DNA of 64,000 nucleotides, taken from Edaphobacter sp. (GTDB lineage: Bacteria > Acidobacteriota > Terriglobia > Terriglobales > Acidobacteriaceae). The stretch's first letter is position 1; every line of letters starts with the position of its first letter. The stretch is taken from assembly GCA_025462645.1 (NCBI GenBank), contig JAOAPB010000024.1, forward strand, positions 16,270-80,269, in the 5' to 3' direction. Made by a program: the position numbers and the translations under genes. The notes under the pieces were generated by a model. The model was not told where the DNA came from and did no database searches. It worked only from the letters and a program-made list of their open reading frames with translations. Positions 19,001 to 26,070 of this stretch are shown piece after piece.

Positions 19001-19322
19001 CCAACACCGGCTCAACACGAACCTGCGAGCCGACGGTGAGCTGAACGCCCGCGTTTTCCCAGTGCTTGAAGCCCGAAGCTTCAACTACAACACGATAGGA
19101 GCCAATGGGAAGAGCCAGAATAGTGAATTCACCATCACGTCCTGTTTGCTGCCGGCTCGCTGCCCCGGTCGCCACATTGGAAGCTGTCACAACTGCGCCC
19201 GAGATTCTTGCACCACTCGGATCACTAACAGTACCCGTGATTGTCGCCTGAGTTCCTACTTGACCGAAAAGACTTGCGGTAGCTAGCACGATCACTGAGA
19301 GAAACTTACATGAGAAGCTCAT
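16086..19322 (-). CDS. TonB-dependent receptor, Oar-like, with carboxypeptidase-regulatory domain
   Basis: A complete 1078-residue outer-membrane receptor. A signal peptide (FLSVIVLATASLFGQ) leads into an N-terminal carboxypeptidase-regulatory-like (CarboxypepD_reg) domain with ATITGTVSDPSGARISGA, then a plug with LPLATRSPLALVGLVPG, and a long beta-barrel ending in FEFRWEAFNALNRANLNNP and FGLKFLF. The ATG has a GGGGAG site. It heads an operon with the DUF4091 gene, fourteen bases downstream, so the two likely handle the same glycan. The plug and barrel arrangement matches Acidobacteriota Oar-like receptors and not SusC, and no SusD is nearby. Ligand unknown. Confidence 0.92.
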   Translation of the reverse strand: MSFSCKFLSVIVLATASLFGQVGTQATITGTVSDPSGARISGAVVTASNVATGAASRQQTGRDGEFTILALPIGSYRVVVEASGFKHWENAGVQLTVGSQVRVEPVLELGGATETVSVQSTSSALQTESATLETVVQMDQIRQLPLATRSPLALVGLVPGMRVLDPPPSVTNMRVTTVQGNGLRSDKTNFQLDGVTSNDGSAEGGTAVPNVDSIAEFSVQTIDSGAEAGRSPSQVIVVTKGGTNAFHGSAFEFVQNDIFNAYNAFADKTKPKPRVRYNLFGGTLGGPVYRNKTFFFGSFQATIIRNAQLLNEAAIPTAFIPTGSGAADFSSWPTPIKDPVTGLPFANNQIPAARVDSAAKYFLPILITPNSAGNRYIANANTYDKTYEYLGRVDHQITSNQRIYGRYFYLQEPTQQAGYRADPSTYGLNTLRQHGVAVNYTWTLTPKTLLTITGGMMRTKDEYSNPALGKQNDSQLAGILGIPSTGREQWIGPPDIGISGYTGVSFAGGYGVPGGQRNAQYTGKASLDRIAGTHTLKVGFDFGNRQAYGGHGSAAARGSFGFNGQYTGNAFADYLLGYTNTSSLNDPLTFFGEDKSPFIGIYAKDTWKVRPNLTLDLGVRYDRYLARGCYLYLCSVWNPTDNKVVVAVDGTGKPNFSTFSTSPALAAQTAGLWETSTQAGYPNGLYEPNGNWQPRLGLTYRPFGGNDIVLRAGYGTYYNNFTGNRGASLINMPTWTVYNQNFSTASLNKWENVWAAGPNGASNFAVYSPLVDIKPAETREFNVSVQMPIVAKTVLTVSYVGTRVPNEISGQERNVATVGFHANIQADQPFPKFSSIHTYGNQGRFWYNGLQTYVERRFANGLAYTFAYAFSKSMDENVGEGEFDALLAYSPAWYNRHRSINDYRHIQAASVVWEVPYGHGRHFGGDSNKFVNAIFGGWQASVYERARSGQPLTISNSNGNLGNGQSSRANLISNPNVSNPIASGWFKATAFAPAPLYTFGNSNVGDVNGPGYFNADTALMKRAYLSEARYFEFRWEAFNALNRANLNNPTQNVNDANLGKIFGSQAARTMQFGLKFLF

Positions 19323-19729
19323 ATCTACTCCCCTTCCACATCTTTTTTTGGGTGACCCCGTCGCAAAACGTGGTTCATCTGGCCTATCAATTTCCGATCA
19401 GACTGTGATCAAAAAAAAATCCGTTTGCCCTTAACAGGCTATTAATACTCAGCGTGAAAGCAATGATGTATAGGTCTTTGATCGTTGGCAAGAATATTGC
19501 CTCAAGCTTCCATGCGGCTGGACGATCTCTTCAGTGTGCTCAGAGAACGATGGTCGCTGCCGCTAAAGGAAATACTTCTTTATTTGAGATTGAGCTTTTC
19601 TTCGAGAGCCTAGCGATGCATGTAAGTAGATTTGCCACATAAAAATCGCCGCTCATCCATCTATGAGCGGCGACTCATCCACGCCAGCATAATACCTTGG
19701 TCATCGAATGCTAACTAATGCCTGCAACG
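19323..19729. other. Intergenic region upstream of the TonB receptor
   Basis: About 400 bases. It carries the receptor's promoter region, including an A-rich tract near 19410-19418, and, towards its other end, the terminator of the RraA operon. I see no gene here. Confidence 0.4.
19641..19673 (-). terminator. Rho-independent terminator of the RraA operon
   Basis: A perfect 11-bp inverted repeat (19646-19656 and 19663-19673, six-base loop) is followed on the minus strand by five T residues (A on plus, 19641-19645). It lies 57 bases after the RraA stop codon. Confidence 0.85.
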
Positions 19730-20443
19730 CTACAGCACGCCATATTTTGCATACACCTGAGAAAGGAAGGCTCCTTCAAAGAGATCACGTCGACTCTCAT
19801 TCTCTCTGAATGCCTTTTCCTTCGCTTGAGCGAAGACTTCGGAAATCATCTCTGCGGGGATGGCAACAATGCCGTCGTAGTCCGCGAAGATAAGATCGCC
19901 GGGATTTACTAAAACCCCGCCGCAACTTACTGGCACGTTGTAGTCGACGACTTGACCTCGACCGCGCGAGTCGACCGGCTTGATACCAGCGGCGAATACC
20001 GGAAAACCAAGCTTTTGTATTGTACGAACATCGCGGACAAGGCCGTCCACGACGGCACCTCGCGCCCCTCGCGCTCTCGCCGCAGTAGACAGCAGCTCTC
20101 CCCAGGGTGCGTTGCGCTTAGATTCGCAAGTCGACACAACTACAACTTCACCTGGGAGTATGCTGTCCATCGCCTCAATCTCAAGCCCATAGGGATCGTC
20201 TGGAACATAAAACATATCCTGGCACTGAATGGTGCGAGCCCATCCCGCAAATGTCGCATCCGGAGACAGCGGCCGCAGATATTCGCGCATCGCCTGATCA
20301 CGTCGCCCAAGCTCATCGAGTGCATCAGCTATCACCGCTGTGTAGAGTTTCGACTCGATCTCCTCAAACATAGTGACCTCGTCTTTATCGGCCGGCCTGC
20401 TCTCGATACGGTAGACATTCTCTTTTATCTTTACTTCGCTCAC
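19730..20443 (-). CDS. RraA family protein (HMG/CHA aldolase-like)
   Basis: About 237 residues from the GTG at 20443, which sits five bases after GGAGG; the open frame continues to a TTG at 20455. The RraA fold is clear: IADALDEL near the start, GELLSTAARARGARGAVVDGLVRD with the substrate/metal-binding Arg-Asp pair, VSCGGVLVNPGDLIFADYDGIVAIP. The family includes 4-hydroxy-4-methyl-2-oxoglutarate/4-carboxy-4-hydroxy-2-oxoadipate aldolases, oxaloacetate decarboxylases, and the E. coli RNase E regulator. Its position as the last gene of a catabolic operon with two dehydrogenases supports the aldolase or decarboxylase role over RNase regulation. Confidence 0.88.
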   Translation of the reverse strand: MSEVKIKENVYRIESRPADKDEVTMFEEIESKLYTAVIADALDELGRRDQAMREYLRPLSPDATFAGWARTIQCQDMFYVPDDPYGLEIEAMDSILPGEVVVVSTCESKRNAPWGELLSTAARARGARGAVVDGLVRDVRTIQKLGFPVFAAGIKPVDSRGRGQVVDYNVPVSCGGVLVNPGDLIFADYDGIVAIPAEMISEVFAQAKEKAFRENESRRDLFEGAFLSQVYAKYGVL

Positions 20444-20508
20444 AATTCCCTCCAATGTTCCTCATCCTGCTGGTTTCTGCATCACTCGCTCAATACAGGA
20501 GCTGCCGC

Positions 20509-21783
20509 CTAAATCGAATCTTTGTAACGATCTACACGCACGTGCGCCGTAATCGCATGTGCGACCATTCCCTCGAGCATGCATTGCCGTTCAGTTACTT
20601 CGCCTGTGCGAACGCTGGCAGCCTCAGTCATTCGTTGATAGGTACAAGTCTTGAGGAATTTGCCCACCCAGACTCCACCGGTATATCGAGCTGCGCGGCT
20701 GGTTGGCAGAATGTGATTTGTGCCAATTGTCTTGTCACCATATGCCACAGTTGTTTCCTGCCCGATGAAAAGAGAGCCGTAGTTTTTAAGGTGTTCGGCA
20801 AAATAGTCGTCGTCTTCGGTGTGCAACTCTAGGTGCTCTGGTGCGTAATCGTCACTGAGACTCACCGCCTCTTCACGAGAATCAGCTAGATAAACTATCC
20901 CATTGTCTCTCCATGAAAGAGCTGCCACGTCTCGCGTCGGCAATACTGCCAGCTGCCGTTCGACTTCGTCTATTGTCCTAATGGCCAGATCTTCACTCGT
21001 CGTAATGAGACAAACGCCGCTGTTCGGATCGTGTTCTGCTTGCCCCAACAAATCGCACGCAACTAGGGAGGGGTCTGCTGTGTGATCGGCAACGATAAGT
21101 ATTTCGGTTGGCCCGGCTAACAAGTCGATTCCGCAGCGACCGAAGAGCTGCCGTTTCGCCTCTGCGACGAAACGATTCCCTGCTCCGCAGAGCATATCCG
21201 CAGGCGGAGCGCCATCCATCCCAAATGCCATCAAAGCAAGTGCCGGAACGCCTCCAAGGATATAGATCGAATCGGCTCCGGCTTTCTTAATTGCATTGAT
21301 GGTTGCCGGAAAGTACCCTTTGCCCCGCACCGGAGGTGTGCACGCTGTTACATGTCGTACACCCGCGACTTTGGCGGGGATAATACTCATTTGTGCGGAG
21401 CCAAACATGGGATAGCGGCCACCAGGTATGTAACTGCCGACTGCACCGACCGGAATATGACGATGACCCAAAGTCACTCCCGGACGTATGTTCACTTCCA
21501 ATGACTGCAGTGTCTTCATCTGAGCCTCGGCAAAGACGCGGACATTTTTTTGACAGTAATCGGTGTCTTCAATAGCTACCGGGGACACTTCGTCTATCGC
21601 ACTCTCAATCTGAGCGTTGTCGAGACGGAAAGAATCCGGATTCCAATCGTCGAATCTCTGACTGTACTTGCGAACAGCATCCATTCCGTTCTTCTCAAGA
21701 TCGAGCAGCATTGCCGAAACTGTCGCTGCTGTGTCGACGTCGTGTTCGAATAATCTGTGCCCACCTGCCTTCATCACCTTCAT
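20509..21783 (-). CDS. Histidinol dehydrogenase-like, probably catabolic
   Basis: A 424-residue protein of the HisD family: IPVGAVGSYIPGGRYPMFGS, GAGNRFVAEAKRQLFG, IDLLAGPTEILIVAD, the zinc-ligand motif GQAEHDPNSG, and DDYAPEHLEL with the catalytic Glu-His. The C-terminal zinc-ligand region reads EGMVAHAITAH. No other his genes are present, and the gene lies between an SDR and an RraA-like enzyme, so oxidation of a primary alcohol to the carboxylate on some other polyol is likelier than histidine synthesis; HpsN (DHPS dehydrogenase) is a known precedent. The stop is 65 bases before the RraA start. The family is firm, the substrate unknown. Confidence 0.85.
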   Translation of the reverse strand: MKVMKAGGHRLFEHDVDTAATVSAMLLDLEKNGMDAVRKYSQRFDDWNPDSFRLDNAQIESAIDEVSPVAIEDTDYCQKNVRVFAEAQMKTLQSLEVNIRPGVTLGHRHIPVGAVGSYIPGGRYPMFGSAQMSIIPAKVAGVRHVTACTPPVRGKGYFPATINAIKKAGADSIYILGGVPALALMAFGMDGAPPADMLCGAGNRFVAEAKRQLFGRCGIDLLAGPTEILIVADHTADPSLVACDLLGQAEHDPNSGVCLITTSEDLAIRTIDEVERQLAVLPTRDVAALSWRDNGIVYLADSREEAVSLSDDYAPEHLELHTEDDDYFAEHLKNYGSLFIGQETTVAYGDKTIGTNHILPTSRAARYTGGVWVGKFLKTCTYQRMTEAASVRTGEVTERQCMLEGMVAHAITAHVRVDRYKDSI

Positions 21784-21857
21784 CGTGTTCTCGCCCTCTG
21801 CTATTTCTTTTTGCTGTAAGCGGGCACCAGTTCATCCGACGCCCGAAACCTTTCGCT

Positions 21858-22646
21858 TCAATAACCCTCAGCCCTTGGCCCTAGGCGGTCGCTCCATTGA
21901 GTAACACTCCAGCCTCCGTCGACGACTAATGTTGCTCCAGTAATGTAGGAGGCATCGGTCGAAGCCAGAAATGCTACGGCTGATGCGATCTCTTCGGGCC
22001 TGCCGATACGCCCTAACGCGGTACGTGCCTCACGATCCGCAAGCTCGTACGGGTTCGCTTTAATACTTTGAAATGTTGGCGTGTCGATGGCACCTGGACA
22101 TACGGCGTTACACCGGATTCCATGTTGTCCATAGTCGATCGCCACAGATCTTGTGAGCTGCATAATCGCGGCTTTCGCGGTGCAGTAGGCCACCGTGTTC
22201 GCAAATGGTAGGAGGCCGCCTATCGATCCCATATTTACGATGGAACCGCCGCGCTGCTCAATCATTACTGGGAGGCATGCCTTCGACATGCTGAAAGTGC
22301 CTGAGACGGTTACATCAAGCTGCTTTTGCCATTCGCCTTCATCTGTCTGCAACAGGGCGCCACCACGATGCGCTGTGTAGGCAGCATTATTAATGAGTAC
22401 ATCTATCCGTCCGTGTGACGAGAGGACTTGTTGAGCCGCTCTGGCCGGAACCTTGCCGTCGCCGATATCAGCTTCCATCCAGAATTCACGTTCGTCTTCA
22501 CCACGAGCATTCACGCCCTCAAGAGCCGGCCGTACAAGATCGAGATTGTGTACAAATGCACCCTCCTGCAGCATCCGTTCGACGCAGGCGCGACCGATAC
22601 CAGATGATCCTGCCGTGATAATGACAACCTTGTCCTTGAATCTCAT
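21858..22646 (-). CDS. SDR family oxidoreductase
   Basis: About 262 residues from the ATG at 22646 (MRFKDKVVIITAG); an ATG at 22664 would add six residues. Classical SDR: TAGSSGIG, the NNAAYT motif, VNMGSIGG with the catalytic Ser, YCTAKAA with the Tyr/Lys, and VVDGGWSVTQW at the end. It is part of the minus-strand operon between the DMF-ase-like gene and the HisD-like gene, with about 75 bases to the latter. An alcohol/ketone interconversion in the same pathway is likely. Substrate unknown. Confidence 0.9.
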   Translation of the reverse strand: MRFKDKVVIITAGSSGIGRACVERMLQEGAFVHNLDLVRPALEGVNARGEDEREFWMEADIGDGKVPARAAQQVLSSHGRIDVLINNAAYTAHRGGALLQTDEGEWQKQLDVTVSGTFSMSKACLPVMIEQRGGSIVNMGSIGGLLPFANTVAYCTAKAAIMQLTRSVAIDYGQHGIRCNAVCPGAIDTPTFQSIKANPYELADREARTALGRIGRPEEIASAVAFLASTDASYITGATLVVDGGWSVTQWSDRLGPRAEGY

Positions 22647-22693
22647 GGGTGATACTGTCCTCATCTCGCAGCTACTCATCGACCCAAACCCGT

Positions 22694-24328
22694 CTACTTA
22701 CCCTCACTCTTCGAAAAACGACGCAGGACATTTGCGGTGATTCGCGATACATTTTCGTCGGAGAACAAGCATGTAACCCACGTAATAGATCCCGTTGAAA
22801 AGACTTTTCCGTTCCCGAGATCGAAACACACCATATCCGCTCCACCGTGCTCGGCATTTTCACCGCGTGCAATCACCTTCAAGTGCTCCGGCGAACTTGG
22901 AGTGACTTTATCTGTCTCGTGACCCGAGGCACCACCGGGGACGCGCTCATGCTGGCTCTTGTCCCCAAAGATCTCCCCTGACTTCAAGCCTGTACCTTCA
23001 AACGCCCAGTGCTTCGACTCCAGCACACAGTACGGAGCGGCAGTCATTGCTCCTGGATCGGTGAACGCCACACCCAACAGGCGCGCTTCGGGAGCATACG
23101 TGCGATGCATACGTGATTCGTGTTCTGCCCCGGCTGCTTTCGTATCGTCGAACGTGAGGCATCGCATGACATCTCCGTCGATCGTTACCTCGCAGTTTAA
23201 GCCGTTGCCGCCGAGATACAACAGACGTCCACCTTGGTGTACCCATTCCTCAACGCGACGAAACATCTCTTTTGTCCAATACTCGGGGTGTACTCCGATG
23301 ACAAGAACTTCGTAGGCGTTCAACGGCATGCTGCCATCGTGAAGCTGGGCATCGGCATAGTAGTCATAATTGAATCCTTCGCGCTCCAACCAACCCAGCA
23401 ATCGCCACTCTGCCGGCGCAAGACCGCACTGCAAACGTCCTTCAATCGGGTCCGAGATGGCAGAGGCGTCCCAAGGCTGATTGTCAAAAATATGGTTGCC
23501 AGGCTCTGGCCGTTCAAAGGCTAGCGGGCGATATTCCTCATCTCGTGAGGACCAGACACTGGTCGCACTCGTGTATCGCGTAAGATCTTGACGCGCATTG
23601 ACCGTGGGTGTCGGCGGCAAAGAAGTTGGATTGATGTAATTGGAGCGACCGCCGAAATTGTTGTATGCGTTCCACGTATTCGTGTTTGCCAGCACGGCGA
23701 TCTTCGCTTGCGGTTGCAAAGGAGACACAACCCAGGGAAATGAAAAGTTTTCTCCCGATGGGGTGCGTGCCCATAGGTAATAGAGACCTGTGCGTTCCGG
23801 TGCTTGAACAAACTGCTGAATGTGCGGTGATGGATACCCCACTTTGTTCCAATCGACGCCGGTCTGAGAGTAATCTCCATCCGGAGTAATTTGCGCGACA
23901 GCATCGGGACCATGTTCGTCGTACCAACTGATGGTGCGGATAGATTCTTTCGCCGAACCATAACGCCAAAGGCTCAACTGAAATTGTTCCGCGCTATTTG
24001 CCCGGACTTCCGACCGCTCTCCACCTTTCACCCATTTCGGCCACATGTACCCCATCAACTTTCGACTGAGCAACCGAAACTGATATGGGTCGTCTGTGCC
24101 GAGGTTGCACGTTACACGCTTCGACGTGTAGCCAACCTTCGCCAACGTGACACGGTAGACGCCCGGATCAATCCGTCCCAACACTGAGCCGCTTGGGGTG
24201 GACTCCAATAGAACGACCGCCCCATCAGAGGAGACTACCTCCAGGCGCACGCCGTCCAATGCAACGTAATTCTCGTCTGAAACATAGGCCAGAGGCCGCT
24301 GAGAAGACCCTTCCGATTTCCTACTCAT
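22694..24328 (-). CDS. N,N-dimethylformamidase beta subunit-like protein
   Basis: A 544-residue protein without a signal peptide. The C-terminal two thirds carry the DMFA2-type domain: ANTNTWNAYNNFGGRSNY, LLGWLEREGFNYDYYAD, VLVIGVHPEYWTKEM, then GGRLLYLGGNGL, the class-I-amidotransferase-like fold of the dimethylformamidase large subunit. The N-terminal part is beta-rich and resembles a laminin-G/jelly-roll type domain. DMFase splits dimethylformamide into amine and formate, but close relatives are widespread in organisms without DMF use. No small DMFase subunit is seen here. It is the first gene of the operon that continues with SDR, HisD-like and RraA-like enzymes. Activity on another amide is possible. 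Confidence 0.8.
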   Translation of the reverse strand: MSRKSEGSSQRPLAYVSDENYVALDGVRLEVVSSDGAVVLLESTPSGSVLGRIDPGVYRVTLAKVGYTSKRVTCNLGTDDPYQFRLLSRKLMGYMWPKWVKGGERSEVRANSAEQFQLSLWRYGSAKESIRTISWYDEHGPDAVAQITPDGDYSQTGVDWNKVGYPSPHIQQFVQAPERTGLYYLWARTPSGENFSFPWVVSPLQPQAKIAVLANTNTWNAYNNFGGRSNYINPTSLPPTPTVNARQDLTRYTSATSVWSSRDEEYRPLAFERPEPGNHIFDNQPWDASAISDPIEGRLQCGLAPAEWRLLGWLEREGFNYDYYADAQLHDGSMPLNAYEVLVIGVHPEYWTKEMFRRVEEWVHQGGRLLYLGGNGLNCEVTIDGDVMRCLTFDDTKAAGAEHESRMHRTYAPEARLLGVAFTDPGAMTAAPYCVLESKHWAFEGTGLKSGEIFGDKSQHERVPGGASGHETDKVTPSSPEHLKVIARGENAEHGGADMVCFDLGNGKVFSTGSITWVTCLFSDENVSRITANVLRRFSKSEGK

Positions 24329-24818
24329 GGTCCGACTTGCCTTCCATACTTAGCTTGTTTTCCGGCCCACCTGGCGGCCAGTGAATGGTCGAGGTCCGGA
24401 TCGCGTTGACCCGTCTCAACAAATCAATACGGTAACCATTCTGGCGACATCACTTCATCGGAGCAAGTTATTTCAGATTGGCTGTCCACGCGGCTGGATG
24501 AAACGAATTATTCCTACATGCGACCCAACGCCACTCCGGAGGAGGGTAACCATGCCGTATTGGATGGGTTGAGTTCCCGCTTGGCCGTCCGTTCAAGAGT
24601 GAACAGCTCGCGAGCCGGACAAACAATCGCACATTGGGCATTCGCGGGACAAAGAAAGCAGAATCTCGAAAACAACATCCATCATGCTGAACTCGCGCGC
24701 GACAATGCTTGACTGCCAATAGCTACAAGTCTTTACAGTCGATTAGTAATGCACATGCGCTTGAAGCGGTCGACGCATTCGCACATTTGATCGAAACACA
24801 CTGATTTCAGGAGTAGAC
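24329..24818. other. Intergenic region, 490 bases
   Basis: It lies between the DMF-ase-like gene (minus) and the secreted TIM-barrel gene (plus). Short open frames exist but have no ribosome sites or family features. I see only a CAGGAG site just before 24819; promoters for both divergent units must lie here. Confidence 0.4.
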
Positions 24819-25991
24819 ATGTTTATACGCGTTTTACTTTGCCTTCTTATCACCCTCTGGACAAGCTCTGCCTCTTTGGCTCAAAAACCGGCTATACGCA
24901 TAAGCGCGTGGTACTGGCTCAACTCTGCTCCCAAGATAGATTGGGAGGGAGATTTCGTCACGATGAAGCATCTAGGATTTACTGATGTGCTTCTCTCCTG
25001 GGGACTGGACACAGCGGGGCTCATAACCCGTAAAGACGACACAAAGCAGGCAATGCGTTGGGCCCAAAAGGCTGGCATGGGTTCTTACGTGATCGTCTGG
25101 CAGCCCGAAGCCAATTCTCTCCCACGCATTGCAGAATTCGTTCATATAAACGCTGACGGCAAAGTACTCGATTCACTCGATGTCTTCAATCCCACATGGC
25201 GTTCGACCTATTGGAAAAGCTACCTCCAGGAAATCGCTAAAACCTACCGTCATGAACCAGGCATGGCGGGATATGTCTTTGACGACTCCTTCAGCGGTGG
25301 AAATGTGTCTTACGGATCTTACGAGGAGAAGGTGTTCGGTGCGCCTTTACCGCGTAAACCGACCGATCCCCGTTGGGATGAATGGACGAAGAAACGCCAA
25401 GACTGGTGGGAGGACTGGGCAAAGGATACGATGAGGTACCTGCGTGAAGTTGATCCGAATCGCCAACATGAAATTTATCTCGAAGATACCTCTGATCGAA
25501 TAACAAATGAATCTCGGAATTCGATTGCAGGGGTGGATTTTGCCAGAGTCGCACGTCATTTTGATGCCGTGGGTGGCTACACCATGCCCAGGTGGACATC
25601 TGCTCCCGATTCAGATAAGAAGGTTTCGGAGCTGACAAAGAATTCAATCGAAAGTGTACGCAGAGTGGTTGGCGATAAAAAGAAGATCATCTATACCTTC
25701 TGGTCCGCCAACATCGCTGAAGAATTGGGCACCGCTCCCGCCAAGTATCCGACGGCTGCTCAGATCAAGAGTGTATGCGAAGACGCGTTGAAACTTGGGA
25801 TACGCCATCTTGATATGTATGGATACAGAATCGGTGAATACCGCGCGACAAAAGATGAAATGAAGAGGATGATGCCGCCTGAACCTGCTCCGTATGTCCT
25901 CACTGGGCAATTCCCCAGAAAATTTATGTGGGATCGTCCTGAAATCCACACTGAGCTTGGCGATTATCTTCGTAGCTTGAATAAACAATGA
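24819..25991 (+). CDS. Secreted TIM-barrel-like protein, putative glycoside hydrolase
   Basis: A 390-residue protein with a signal peptide (VLLCLLITLWTSSASLAQ) and a CAGGAG site before its ATG. The remaining sequence looks like a (beta/alpha)8 barrel: ISAWYWLN, LGFTDVLLSWGLD, GSYVIVWQPE, then AGYVFDDSFSGG, HEIYLEDTSD, IIYTFWSAN, GIRHLDMYGYRIG. The Asp pair after GYVF and the Glu in YLED sit at positions where barrel glycosidases keep their acids. I do not recognise a named GH family. It is alone on this strand, between two minus operons that act on glycans. Confidence is high for a real secreted gene, modest for a hydrolase. Confidence 0.75.
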   Translation: MFIRVLLCLLITLWTSSASLAQKPAIRISAWYWLNSAPKIDWEGDFVTMKHLGFTDVLLSWGLDTAGLITRKDDTKQAMRWAQKAGMGSYVIVWQPEANSLPRIAEFVHINADGKVLDSLDVFNPTWRSTYWKSYLQEIAKTYRHEPGMAGYVFDDSFSGGNVSYGSYEEKVFGAPLPRKPTDPRWDEWTKKRQDWWEDWAKDTMRYLREVDPNRQHEIYLEDTSDRITNESRNSIAGVDFARVARHFDAVGGYTMPRWTSAPDSDKKVSELTKNSIESVRRVVGDKKKIIYTFWSANIAEELGTAPAKYPTAAQIKSVCEDALKLGIRHLDMYGYRIGEYRATKDEMKRMMPPEPAPYVLTGQFPRKFMWDRPEIHTELGDYLRSLNKQ

Positions 25992-26038
25992 GATCTTGAC
26001 GACCGACATTGGTTAGCTATGGTGGTCCATACTCTTGG

Positions 26039-26066
26039 GCCCCTTTCTCGATTGTGAGACAGGGGC
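26039..26066. terminator. Hairpin between convergent genes
   Basis: Arms of eleven bases (26039-26049 and 26056-26066) pair with one mismatch; no clear T-run follows on either strand. It separates the secreted barrel gene and the GH51-like gene. Confidence 0.4.
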
Positions 26067-26070
26067 TCAA

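Noticed and set aside
20509..21783. Plain histidine-biosynthesis hisD
   Set aside because: No other his gene around; operon with SDR and RraA-like enzyme suggests a catabolic homologue, so no gene symbol given.
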